Source of the DNA: Candidatus Saccharibacteria bacterium UBA5145 | Lineage (GTDB): Bacteria > Patescibacteriota > Saccharimonadia > Saccharimonadales > UBA4665 | Reading direction: 5' to 3' | Assembly: GCA_002413865.1 (NCBI GenBank) | Contig: DHXX01000005.1 | Location: 52,614-60,084, forward strand | DNA length: 7,471 nucleotides | In this document: positions 1 through 5,617 of the stretch, piece by piece | Layout: every line of letters begins with the position of its first letter | Position numbering within the stretch: the stretch's first letter is position 1 | The notes under the pieces: generated by a model | Told to the model about the DNA's origin: nothing | Databases searched by the model: none | Seen by the model: only the letters and a program-made list of their open reading frames with translations | Position numbers and translations under genes: made by a program

Positions 1-75
1 ACGGTTAGGGCACTAGGTTTCATGCAACAACTAACCCAGAAGCTGAAACCGACCACTAAACGCAGCCGGAGGTAA
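1..75 (+). CDS. C-terminal fragment of an unidentified protein
   Basis: Reading from base 1, 24 open codons run to a TAA stop at 73-75. The peptide ends in a basic tail (LKPTTKRSRR), a composition often seen at real protein C-termini. Its 5' part lies outside the window, so the family cannot be named. The last codons and the stop lie inside the left arm of the inverted repeat at 67-192, which means that either the repeat supplied the gene's present 3' end or the frame is fortuitous. There are too few codons to test coding potential. The gene would run in the same direction as priA, about 400 bp upstream of it. Confidence 0.4.
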   Translation, partial: TVRALGFMQQLTQKLKPTTKRSRR

Positions 76-192
76 AGAGCTGTTTGTTTCTGAATCCAGC
101 CGGCTGCCTAGTCCCATATCATCTACTAGAAAATTATATGGAACCGCCGCAGGCGTTCTGACGGCGCAGAAACAAACAGTTCTTTGCCCCCG
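67..192. repeat. 26-base inverted repeat flanking 74 bp
   Basis: The left arm (67-92) and the reverse complement of the right arm (167-192) agree at 23 of 26 positions; 19 consecutive positions (74-92 against 167-185) differ only once. The shared core is CTGTTTGTTTCTG. All three differences are transitions. In a plus-strand RNA two of them become G-U pairs (73/186 and 79/180) and only 70/189 is an A-C mismatch, so 25 of 26 positions could pair. The 74-base interior (93-166) contains the palindrome AGCCGGCT (98-105) and a small CGCC-GCA-GGCG hairpin (145-155). No target-site duplication is visible at the ends and no T-tract follows, so a plain intrinsic terminator is unlikely. It could be a MITE-like element or a structured RNA. 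Confidence 0.75.
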
Positions 193-220
193 CGCGTAGT
201 GTCCTGCCCCAAGAGCTTTG

Positions 221-244
221 CTTACTTTGGCGGTCCAAAGTAAG
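221..244. repeat. Perfect 10-bp hairpin with CGGT loop
   Basis: CTTACTTTGG (221-230) and CCAAAGTAAG (235-244) are exact reverse complements separated by CGGT. No run of T follows on the plus strand (GATTAAAGAAGG). On the minus strand the downstream sequence is CAAAGCTCTTGG, which also lacks a T-tract. It is therefore not a standard intrinsic terminator on either strand. It may be a small dispersed palindrome or part of a larger structured element that includes the inverted repeat at 67-192. Confidence 0.7.
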
Positions 245-341
245 GATTAAAGAAGGAAAGAATAGGTGCTGATGGTTTATCGGTGAGGTCACCAGCGAAG
301 GACGATGACTAATGTGGAGTGCCTAATGGCACCATTATTGA

Positions 342-370
342 CTGGGCCCCAGCTTTCGCTGGGATGACAA
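342..370. repeat. REP-like palindrome (CCCAGC/GCTGGG, 'PAFAGMT' type)
   Basis: CCCAGC (348-353), TTTC, GCTGGG (358-363) form a perfect 6-bp stem; read on the minus strand the loop is GAAA, a GNRA tetraloop. The flanks fit a palindrome known from intergenic regions of many unrelated bacteria, whose plus-strand translation gives the tell-tale peptide PAFAGMT. Here the frame that runs into priA reads WAPAFAGMT across it. This shows the open frame upstream of 475 is repeat sequence rather than protein. Whether other copies exist in this genome cannot be seen from the window. Confidence 0.7.
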
Positions 371-461
371 GGAAGAGGAACAACCCCCCCTCTTCGCACG
401 TATTCCTCAGTTTTCAAATACTACCCTTGAAAGATGCCGCTGTTATAGACGAGAGGGGCGC

Positions 462-474
462 TATACTTACAGTT
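462..474 (+). promoter_or_regulatory. Candidate priA promoter (-10), near-leaderless
   Basis: TATACT (462-467) matches the -10 consensus at five of six bases. Exactly 7 nt separate it from the ATG at 475, so transcription would begin at or within a base or two of the start codon. There is no Shine-Dalgarno in the gap. The -35 is weak: CTGTTA (440-445) with a 16-bp spacer is the best I see. The same TATACT-N7-ATG arrangement occurs at def. Confidence 0.5.
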
Positions 475-2412
475 ATGTATTTCTATCTTATTTGGGTCCG
501 GAGCAGCCGCTATCACGGCAGTGATCCCTTGACCTACAGCAGTTCCGAGAATCTCAAGGTCGGTAGTATCGTCCAAGTCGAGCTCCAAAAAGATACGGTT
601 ATGGGCCTCATCATAGGGACGTCGGGCCAGCCCCGCTTCAAGACCAAGTCAATCGTCCACGCCTACCCGCTGCCGGCCTTGCCGCTCCATTTAATCAAGC
701 TCAGCCAGTGGCTCCAAACCTATTACCCCGCGCCGCTCGGCATCATCGGCCAGCAGCTTATGCCGGCCCAATTGGCCGCCAAACAGATCGCCCACCAGCC
801 CGAGCAACAATTTACCGCGCCCGACCTAACCGCCTTGCCGCCGCTGACGACCGAACAACGCGCCGCCTTGGCCGCCATCGACGCCGCCGACACCTATCTT
901 CTGCACGGCAAAACCGGCAGCGGCAAAACCCGCCTCTATATCGAACTCGCCGCCCGCGCCGTGGCGACCGGCAAATCGGCCATCATCCTGACTCCCGAGA
1001 TCAGCCTGACTTCCCAACTGGCCAAAAATTTCCGGGCGGTGTTTGGCGACCGCGTCATCGTACTGCACTCCCAGCAAGCCCCCAGTGAACGCCAACGGGC
1101 CTGGCTCGACAGTCTGCAAGCCAGCCAACCGGTCATCCTGATTGGCCCGCGCTCGGCCCTGTTTAGTCCGGTGGCTCGTCTCGGTCTGATCGTGCTCGAC
1201 GAAGCGCACGAAGCCGCCTACAAACAAGACCAGGCGCCGCAGTACCAGACCAATCGCGTGGCCGCCAGCCTGGCCCAACTGACGCGCGCAACTTTGATTT
1301 TGGGTTCGGCCACGCCGGCCATCAATGATTACTTTTTGGCAGCGCGTAAAAACAAACCGATTATCAACCTCTTTCAGTTAGCCCAGGGCGAACACCCCGC
1401 CAGTAAAGTTACGCTGGTCGACATGAAAGACCGGGCCCTCTTCCCCCGTTCGTCATACTTAAGCCAGCCGTTAATCAACGCCGTCAAGCAAGCCCTCGCC
1501 CGTGGCGAGCAAAGCCTGCTCTACCTCAACCGGCGCGGCACCGCCCGGCTGGTGATGTGTGAAAGCTGCGGCTGGCAAGCCACTTGCCCGCACTGCGACA
1601 TTCCTTTGACTTATCACGGCGACAAGCACGAGCTGCGCTGCCACAGCTGCGACTACCACGCCAGCTTGCCCAATAACTGCCCCGTCTGCGCGCACCCTTC
1701 GATTTTATTCAAAACGGCCGGCACCAAGGCCATCGTCGACGAAGTCGCCAAGCTCTTCCCAAACGCCCGAATCGCCCGCTTCGACACCGACAACAACCGG
1801 GCCGAGCGCTTCGAGGCTCATTACGAAGCCGTCCACCGCGGCGAAGTCGACATCCTGATCGGCACCCAGTTACTGGCCAAGGGGCTCGATCTGCCCAAGC
1901 TCAGCACTCTAGGTGTCCTACTGGCCGACACCAGCCTCTACATGCCTGATTTTTCGGCCGAGGAGCGGACCTTCCAATTGATTAGCCAGGTGCTCGGTCG
2001 GATTGGTCGCGGCCACGTCGCCGGCACGGCCATCATCCAGACTTACCACACCGATCACCCGATTCTAGCGGCGGCGATTGCCGGCGATTACCTGGGCTTT
2101 TATGAGAGCGAGCTCAAAACCCGTCAACAATTCTTGTTTCCACCCTACTGCTATCTCTTGAAGCTGACCTGCCGACGGGCCACCAGCCGCTCGGCCGAAC
2201 TGGCGGCCACCAAACTCAAGCACGCCATCCAGGCGGAGGGCTTTAAAGTCCGCGTCGAAGGCCCCGCCCCGGCCTTCTACGAAAAATTCCAAGCCAAATT
2301 CCAGTGGCAGCTCGTCGTCAAAGCCGTCGACCGCCCCGAGCTCATCAAGATCATCGCTTTTTTGCCCAGCAGCGGCTGGTCGTTCGACATCGACCCCATC
2401 GACCTCTTGTAA
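475..2412 (+). CDS. priA: Primosomal protein N' (replication restart helicase PriA)
   Basis: PriA is an SF2 DNA helicase that binds stalled forks and reloads the replisome away from the origin. From ATG 475 the protein has 645 residues, within the usual CPR range. An N-terminal 3'-DNA-binding region (about 1-100) precedes Walker A GKTGSGKT (145-152), Walker B DEAH (242-245; many PriA proteins have DEEH), GSATP (277-281), a zinc-binding insert with eight cysteines (362, 365, 371, 374, 389, 392, 402, 405), GTQLLAKG (463-470), QVLGRIGR (505-512) and a C-terminal FPPY segment. The frame stays open upstream to a GTG at 319, but that extension crosses a REP-like palindrome. ATG 475 is favoured because family-like sequence (FYLIWV) begins there and a -10 box lies just upstream. 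The gene converges on the protease gene, with 13 bp between stops. In many bacteria def and fmt follow priA directly. Confidence 0.95.
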   Translation: MYFYLIWVRSSRYHGSDPLTYSSSENLKVGSIVQVELQKDTVMGLIIGTSGQPRFKTKSIVHAYPLPALPLHLIKLSQWLQTYYPAPLGIIGQQLMPAQLAAKQIAHQPEQQFTAPDLTALPPLTTEQRAALAAIDAADTYLLHGKTGSGKTRLYIELAARAVATGKSAIILTPEISLTSQLAKNFRAVFGDRVIVLHSQQAPSERQRAWLDSLQASQPVILIGPRSALFSPVARLGLIVLDEAHEAAYKQDQAPQYQTNRVAASLAQLTRATLILGSATPAINDYFLAARKNKPIINLFQLAQGEHPASKVTLVDMKDRALFPRSSYLSQPLINAVKQALARGEQSLLYLNRRGTARLVMCESCGWQATCPHCDIPLTYHGDKHELRCHSCDYHASLPNNCPVCAHPSILFKTAGTKAIVDEVAKLFPNARIARFDTDNNRAERFEAHYEAVHRGEVDILIGTQLLAKGLDLPKLSTLGVLLADTSLYMPDFSAEERTFQLISQVLGRIGRGHVAGTAIIQTYHTDHPILAAAIAGDYLGFYESELKTRQQFLFPPYCYLLKLTCRRATSRSAELAATKLKHAIQAEGFKVRVEGPAPAFYEKFQAKFQWQLVVKAVDRPELIKIIAFLPSSGWSFDIDPIDLL

Positions 2413-2425
2413 GCCGGCGTCAATT

Positions 2426-3112
2426 CTATAATTTATCGAAATTACGCATGGTCTTCAGTGCCATCCGGGCAGCAATAATCGGCCCCCGGTCTGCAAGCTC
2501 TTCGGCACAGTCTCCGCAAAATTCAACAGCCGACGAAGTCTCCAAATAAGAAAACTCTGGTCGGCCTGCTCGCTGCTTAAGCCTTTTTGATAACGTGCTG
2601 GTATCAATCGTTTTTGTCGTTTGTTTAGTAACAACTGCACTCATAATGCACTCGTCCCGCGGACAGTGCCCGGACGCCGTATCTTCTAAAAGTATCTCGA
2701 ATAAGTGTCCTAGCTCATGAGCTACCGTTGTTGGAACATTATAAGGATGAGCGCTGTGTAGACTTATGAGTGCAACATCAACCCCAATGAGCGCCTTACC
2801 GGCAATACGATCACGATTAGATTTTAGCGACTCTGTGACTGAATTTGCTCGAGAAGCAGCCCCTTCCTCGAAACTACTGACGAGTGGCCTATCGGTAAGA
2901 ATAATAGAGAAGTTAGCCGGTAGCTGAGGCCAGCGTATCTTATCAGTATCGACATGGTCACTCGTCGGGTCAGTTAATTTAATCTGTCGGGTTTCGCGAG
3001 TTACCAGTATGCTGCCGCTATACTCAGCAACGAGGGCTAAACCCTTGTGGACGGCTTCCGTCGGCAATCGGCCGCTCGCTTGATCGTGAAAAATTTCTAT
3101 CAAAACTGGCAT
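2426..3112 (-). CDS. Archaemetzincin-like zinc metalloprotease, atypical spacing
   Basis: A 228-aa protein with no evident signal peptide or membrane segment, so probably cytoplasmic. It carries HELGH (132-136), then H149-C150-x4-C155-x-M157, and later C199-G-D-C202. This order matches the archaemetzincin (M54-like) signature HExxHxxGxxHC-x4-C-x-M-x17-CxxC, in which three His bind catalytic zinc, Glu is the general base and four Cys bind a structural zinc. The spacings differ: 12 residues rather than 5 separate H136 from H149, and 41 rather than 17 separate Met157 from the final CxxC. The usual Gly and third His positions right after HELGH hold Glu139 and Leu142. The gene is much lower in GC than its neighbours (23/60 at 2581-2640 against 37/60 at 1741-1800 in priA), which suggests separate acquisition. 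The substrate is unknown. Activity is plausible but unproven given the altered third-ligand spacing. Confidence 0.75.
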   Translation of the reverse strand: MPVLIEIFHDQASGRLPTEAVHKGLALVAEYSGSILVTRETRQIKLTDPTSDHVDTDKIRWPQLPANFSIILTDRPLVSSFEEGAASRANSVTESLKSNRDRIAGKALIGVDVALISLHSAHPYNVPTTVAHELGHLFEILLEDTASGHCPRDECIMSAVVTKQTTKTIDTSTLSKRLKQRAGRPEFSYLETSSAVEFCGDCAEELADRGPIIAARMALKTMRNFDKL

Positions 3113-3149
3113 AGTTGCAAATTTTGGTGTAAAAATATTTTTCTGTCAA
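3113..3149 (-). promoter_or_regulatory. Promoter of the metalloprotease gene
   Basis: On the minus strand a perfect -35 TTGACA (3149-3144) is followed by a 17-bp spacer and CAAAAT (3126-3121, four of six consensus bases), then 8 nt to the ATG at 3112. Predicted transcription starts at or beside the start codon, and no Shine-Dalgarno is present. The interval also holds a weaker plus-strand -10 candidate TATTTT (3136-3141) 7 nt before an ATG at 3149, so two divergent promoters may overlap here and compete for polymerase. Confidence 0.6.
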
Positions 3150-3295
3150 TGGAGGCTCCAGAGGTTCAACCTTTTACAGATGGAGTAAATGTGAATAAGA
3201 AGTTAATCGACAAAATTAGGTATTTGGCTGTTCGACTAATTAAGCTCCGGCGTCAGGGCTGCCGATATTGCCAGTGTAAATCGGCTCGAAGATGA
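3149..3295 (+). CDS. Possible small basic protein, 48 aa, unknown function
   Basis: ATG 3149 opens a 48-residue frame ending in TGA at 3293-3295. The product starts acidic (MEAPEV), has a likely amphipathic basic helix (about residues 16-36, KKLIDKIRYLAVRLIKLRR) and ends with a Cys pair C-x2-C-x-C (GCRYCQC) and a basic tail. I do not recognise it. In favour: a TATTTT hexamer lies 7 nt upstream of the ATG, the same spacing seen at priA and def, and the composition looks protein-like. Against: there is no ribosome binding site, the frame is short, and it is open upstream of the ATG. It may be a remnant of a longer gene. It shares the low GC of the protease gene (21/60 at 3121-3180) and is divergent from it. 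Confidence 0.3.
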   Translation: MEAPEVQPFTDGVNVNKKLIDKIRYLAVRLIKLRRQGCRYCQCKSARR

Positions 3296-3318
3296 CAACG
3301 TTTAACGCCGAACAGGGG

Positions 3319-3353
3319 TTCACTCCAAAAGCTAATCTGTTATACTTTTGGCA
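3319..3353 (+). promoter_or_regulatory. Promoter of def-fmt, extended -10, leaderless
   Basis: TGT-TATACT (3338-3346) is an extended -10 element (TGn plus a five-of-six hexamer). A partial -35 TTCACT (3319-3324, four of six) lies 16 bp upstream. Seven nt separate the -10 from ATG 3354, placing the expected transcription start at the initiation codon. There is no Shine-Dalgarno. The promoter indicates that def-fmt is transcribed independently of priA here. Confidence 0.6.
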
Positions 3354-3929
3354 ATGACCAAAGAAGACATTATCACCCTGCCCAACCCCCACCTGCGGCA
3401 AAAATCACAACGCGTCGGTTTCATTAGTGACGAAATCAAGCAACTGGTGCTGGCCATGGAAGCGGCCACCATCAGTTGGGACGACAGCCGCGACCACGAA
3501 GTCGGCGTCGCCCTGGCCGCCGTGCAGATCGATCAACTGTACAAAGTCGTCGTCATGCGTAACGATTACGACAACAAAGAAGACCGCACCTTCACCGCCT
3601 TCATCAACCCCGAAATCACTAAATTTGAAGGCAAAATTGTCGAGGATTACGAAGGCTGCCTGAGCGTACCGACCGTCTACGGCAAGGTACCGCGCTACAG
3701 TAAAGTCCGCGTCCGGGCCACCGGCCTCGACGGTAAAAAGATTTTCGTCACGGCGACCGGCTTTCTAGCCCGCATCTTCCAGCACGAAATTGATCACACC
3801 AACGGCATCGTCTTTATCGATCACATCAAAGACGACCCCGAGGCTTTCTATAAGCTCAATGAGGCCGGAGAACTCGATAAACTAAATTATGAAACCGATG
3901 TCGCCCAAAATAGTCTTCTTTGGGAATGA
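3354..3929 (+). CDS. def: Peptide deformylase
   Basis: Def removes the N-formyl group from nascent proteins at the ribosome exit. From ATG 3354 the product has 191 residues. All three deformylase motifs are present: motif 1 as GVALAAVQ (51-58), motif 2 EGCLS (100-104) with the metal ligand Cys102, and motif 3 HEIDH (144-148) with metal ligands His144 and His148 and catalytic Glu145. Motif 1 is normally G-x-G-x-A-A-x-Q; its second Gly is Ala53 here, while the key Gln58 is kept. An in-frame TTG at 3348 would add two residues, but it lies within the gap between the -10 box and the start point, so ATG is preferred. The last 32 nt overlap fmt, which is consistent with co-transcription and translational coupling. 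Confidence 0.93.
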   Translation: MTKEDIITLPNPHLRQKSQRVGFISDEIKQLVLAMEAATISWDDSRDHEVGVALAAVQIDQLYKVVVMRNDYDNKEDRTFTAFINPEITKFEGKIVEDYEGCLSVPTVYGKVPRYSKVRVRATGLDGKKIFVTATGFLARIFQHEIDHTNGIVFIDHIKDDPEAFYKLNEAGELDKLNYETDVAQNSLLWE

Positions 3930-4836
3930 GCGCCTCGCCACCGGCGTCACGACTCAAGCCCCCACGCTGCAAGCTCTAATTGCCGCCGGCTACGAAGTGG
4001 CCGCCGTGGTTGTCGCCCAAGAAGCGGCCAGTCAATCGCGCCAAGCCCGCGAGCTTGAGATCGCCGCCGTCGCCAGCGCTCACGGCATTCCGCTCCTGGC
4101 ACCCGCCAAACTATCAGCCGTCAAAGACCACCTGGCGAGCCTTAATGCCAGCGTCGGTGTCTTGGTCGCCTACGGCAAGTTCGTGCCCCCGTCAATCATC
4201 GGTCTCTTTCCACGCGGCATTATCAATATCCACCCGTCGCTCTTGCCCAAACACCGCGGGCCGACACCGCTGGAGAGTGTTATTTTGAACGGCGATCGCA
4301 CGACCGGCGTCACGCTCATGCAACTGGCCGCCGCCATGGACAGCGGCGCCATCGTCGCCCAAGAGACGGTGGTCCTGCGTGGCGACGAGACCAAGCAAGC
4401 CCTCGCCGACCAGCTGAGTAACCTCGGCAAAGACATGCTACTTGAGCACTTGACCGCCGTTGTCGCCGGTTCGAGCCCAGTCACGGCCCAAGACGACAGT
4501 CAAGCCCAGTACGATCAACTTATCGCCAAAGACGCCGGCCGACTCGACGCCGCAGCCTGGCAAAGACCGGTAGCGACGTTGGAGCGCCAAATCCGCGCCT
4601 ACGCCGGTTGGCCGCGCAGCCGCACCACGATTGGGGCCACCGATATAATCATCACCCAGGCCCACGTCGCTCCCGGCGCCGGATCACCGGGCAGCTTGTG
4701 GCTCGAGAGCAAGTCGTTTGGGGTCCACGGCAAAGATGGCGTACTCGTTATCGACAGTTTGATACCGGCCGGCAAAAAAGAAATGTCGGCGGCGGCTTTT
4801 TTGGCAGGCTACCACTTGCCCGAAGCGCCAAACTAG
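3898..4836 (+). CDS. fmt: Methionyl-tRNA formyltransferase
   Basis: Fmt transfers a formyl group from 10-formyltetrahydrofolate to initiator Met-tRNA, making the substrate that IF-2 recruits. From ATG 3898 the protein has 312 residues, close to the usual length of about 315. The N-terminal Rossmann domain starts with PKIVFFGNE. The catalytic Asn-His-Asp triad is present: N110 and H112 within NIHPSLLPKHRG, and D148 in MDSGAIV (numbered from this start). A C-terminal OB-type domain contains the family-like IRAYAGWPRSRT and a closing GKKEMSAAAFLAGY. An in-frame ATG at 3889 would add three residues (MKP). The later ATG places the conserved strand next to the N-terminus, but the choice is not certain because neither has a Shine-Dalgarno. 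The start lies inside the end of def, so coupled re-initiation is likely. Confidence 0.92.
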   Translation: MSPKIVFFGNERLATGVTTQAPTLQALIAAGYEVAAVVVAQEAASQSRQARELEIAAVASAHGIPLLAPAKLSAVKDHLASLNASVGVLVAYGKFVPPSIIGLFPRGIINIHPSLLPKHRGPTPLESVILNGDRTTGVTLMQLAAAMDSGAIVAQETVVLRGDETKQALADQLSNLGKDMLLEHLTAVVAGSSPVTAQDDSQAQYDQLIAKDAGRLDAAAWQRPVATLERQIRAYAGWPRSRTTIGATDIIITQAHVAPGAGSPGSLWLESKSFGVHGKDGVLVIDSLIPAGKKEMSAAAFLAGYHLPEAPN

Positions 4837-4864
4837 CCGTTTGGTACTAGTACTAGGGTATTTG

Positions 4865-4900
4865 AAAAAAATCTGCTGCCCGGCCACCCTGAGGGGCAAC
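4865..4900 (-). terminator. Intrinsic terminator of the DUF5663-like gene
   Basis: On the minus strand GTTGCCC (4900-4894) can pair with GGGCAGC (4881-4875), giving a 7-bp stem with one G-U pair and a 12-nt loop. It is followed after AGA by seven T residues (4871-4865... read downward). It lies 35 bp beyond the stop of the gene at 4935. The T-tract is on the minus strand only, so the convergent fmt transcript has no comparable signal here. Just beyond lies a 10-bp palindrome GTACTAGTAC (4844-4853). Confidence 0.5.
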
Positions 4901-4934
4901 CTCCCCGAAATTAGAACCTAAAATAGCGCGCCAA

Positions 4935-5444
4935 CTACTGCTGGGGGCTGGCGGGAGGCTGCTGCGGAGGATATTGGGGCTGATATGGCTCCGACGGCGG
5001 TTGCTGGGGTGTCTGCAAAGGCTGTGGCGGCGGAGCGTAGCCTTGATCCGGGATCGGAGCGGCGTTGGGCAGAGGAGTTTCCGGAGCTGGGGCTGGTGCA
5101 TCGGCTGTCACCGGTGCGGGGGTGCTAAGCGCCTGCTGGCTAGCCGCTAGGATTTGAGGGGCGGCCTGGGCAACTTCGGCCTTGAGCTTCTCAAATTCTT
5201 CTTGAACGATATCTTTATAATTCGGAAAATTGGTCTCGAGCCACTTAAAGGCACCGGCGTCGTCTTTGGCTTCAAAATAACGCTCAAATTCATCGAGCTG
5301 CTCGTTCGTCATCTGATCGGCCAAACGCATACCAACGCGCATCTCGAGCGTCTCGTAGACGTGCTTGAGGAGGCCGTTTTTTTCGACTTCGGGCAAATCG
5401 CCCAAACCGATGTCTTGTAGCAAATTATTGTCAATTTTCAGCAT
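4935..5444 (-). CDS. DUF5663-like protein with Pro/Gln-rich tail
   Basis: A 169-aa protein of two parts. Residues 1 to about 95 are predicted helical and charged (LLQDIGLGDLP, then ETLEMRVGMRLADQM, then WLETNFPNY). They resemble DUF5663, a small domain of unknown function that I recall from Saccharibacteria and other CPR genomes; this is from memory, not a search. Residues about 108-169 are low complexity, dominated by Pro, Gln and Ala (repeated PQQPP and PAPAP patterns), and probably disordered. There is no signal peptide or membrane segment. The start at 5444 is supported by AAGAGGA 6 nt upstream. The gene lies downstream of infB on the same strand but has its own promoter, and it converges on fmt. 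The function is unknown; a domain plus disordered tail would suit a scaffold or interaction role, which is speculation. Confidence 0.8.
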   Translation of the reverse strand: MLKIDNNLLQDIGLGDLPEVEKNGLLKHVYETLEMRVGMRLADQMTNEQLDEFERYFEAKDDAGAFKWLETNFPNYKDIVQEEFEKLKAEVAQAAPQILAASQQALSTPAPVTADAPAPAPETPLPNAAPIPDQGYAPPPQPLQTPQQPPSEPYQPQYPPQQPPASPQQ

Positions 5445-5473
5445 AATCGATCCTCTTACTTATTGGCATTGTA
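5445..5473 (-). promoter_or_regulatory. Extended -10 promoter and RBS of the DUF5663-like gene
   Basis: On the minus strand TGG-TACAAT forms an extended -10 (hexamer at 5473-5468, five of six bases). No good -35 is visible at the expected distance. Transcription would begin near 5461, giving a leader of about 16 nt that contains AAGAGGA (5457-5451), 6 nt before the ATG. This gene thus uses a conventional Shine-Dalgarno, unlike priA, def and the protease gene. Confidence 0.5.
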
Positions 5474-5617
5474 CCATCTTAAGCGCCATTATCGACTACC
5501 TCGGTAACGAACATCGAGCAACTATGAATGAATCGGGTAGCTGGGTAAGCTTCGGAGCTCAAGCGCATCAGCGCTGGCCCTAACTGCTAACTACTATTCT
5601 ATTTCCCAACTACCAAG
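5474..5617. other. Intergenic spacer between infB and the DUF5663-like gene
   Basis: I see no gene, tRNA or clear terminator here. The only marked structure is AGCGC-ATCA-GCGCT (5562-5575), a 5-bp hairpin without a T-tract on either strand. Without an evident terminator after infB, read-through into the downstream gene is possible. Confidence 0.4.

Larger units (their letters stand above)
93..474. other. Structured non-coding region upstream of priA
   Basis: No convincing gene lies between the partial CDS and priA. Besides the listed repeats, there is a 14-base palindrome TAATGG-CA-CCATTA (324-337) and GGTGA-GG-TCACC (282-293). A 21-codon open stretch at 247-309 (tta to gac, then TAA) lacks a start codon and is preceded by an in-frame TAA at 241-243. 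The density of palindromes suggests accumulated small repeats or a structured RNA rather than decayed coding sequence. Confidence 0.5.

Noticed and set aside
319..474. N-terminal 52-residue extension of PriA from GTG 319
   Set aside because: It crosses the REP-like palindrome, has no PriA-like sequence, and a -10 box sits just before the ATG at 475.
826..1278. 150-residue antisense open frame within priA
   Set aside because: It lies wholly opposite the conserved helicase motifs and has Gly/Ala-rich composition typical of a shadow frame in GC-rich coding sequence.
2429..2444. TAATTT-ATCG-AAATTA hairpin as a bidirectional terminator between priA and the protease gene
   Set aside because: The stem is only A-T pairs, no T-tract follows, and it lies inside the protease coding end.
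3889..3897. fmt start at ATG 3889
   Set aside because: It adds only MKP before the conserved strand and has no Shine-Dalgarno; it remains possible but is less favoured than 3898.
4844..4853. GTACTAGTAC palindrome as an operator
   Set aside because: It is short, sits between two convergent gene ends and has no promoter nearby; probably chance.
5474..5617. tRNA or small RNA between infB and the DUF5663-like gene
   Set aside because: No cloverleaf, T-arm (GTTCRA) or CCA end could be assembled on either strand.
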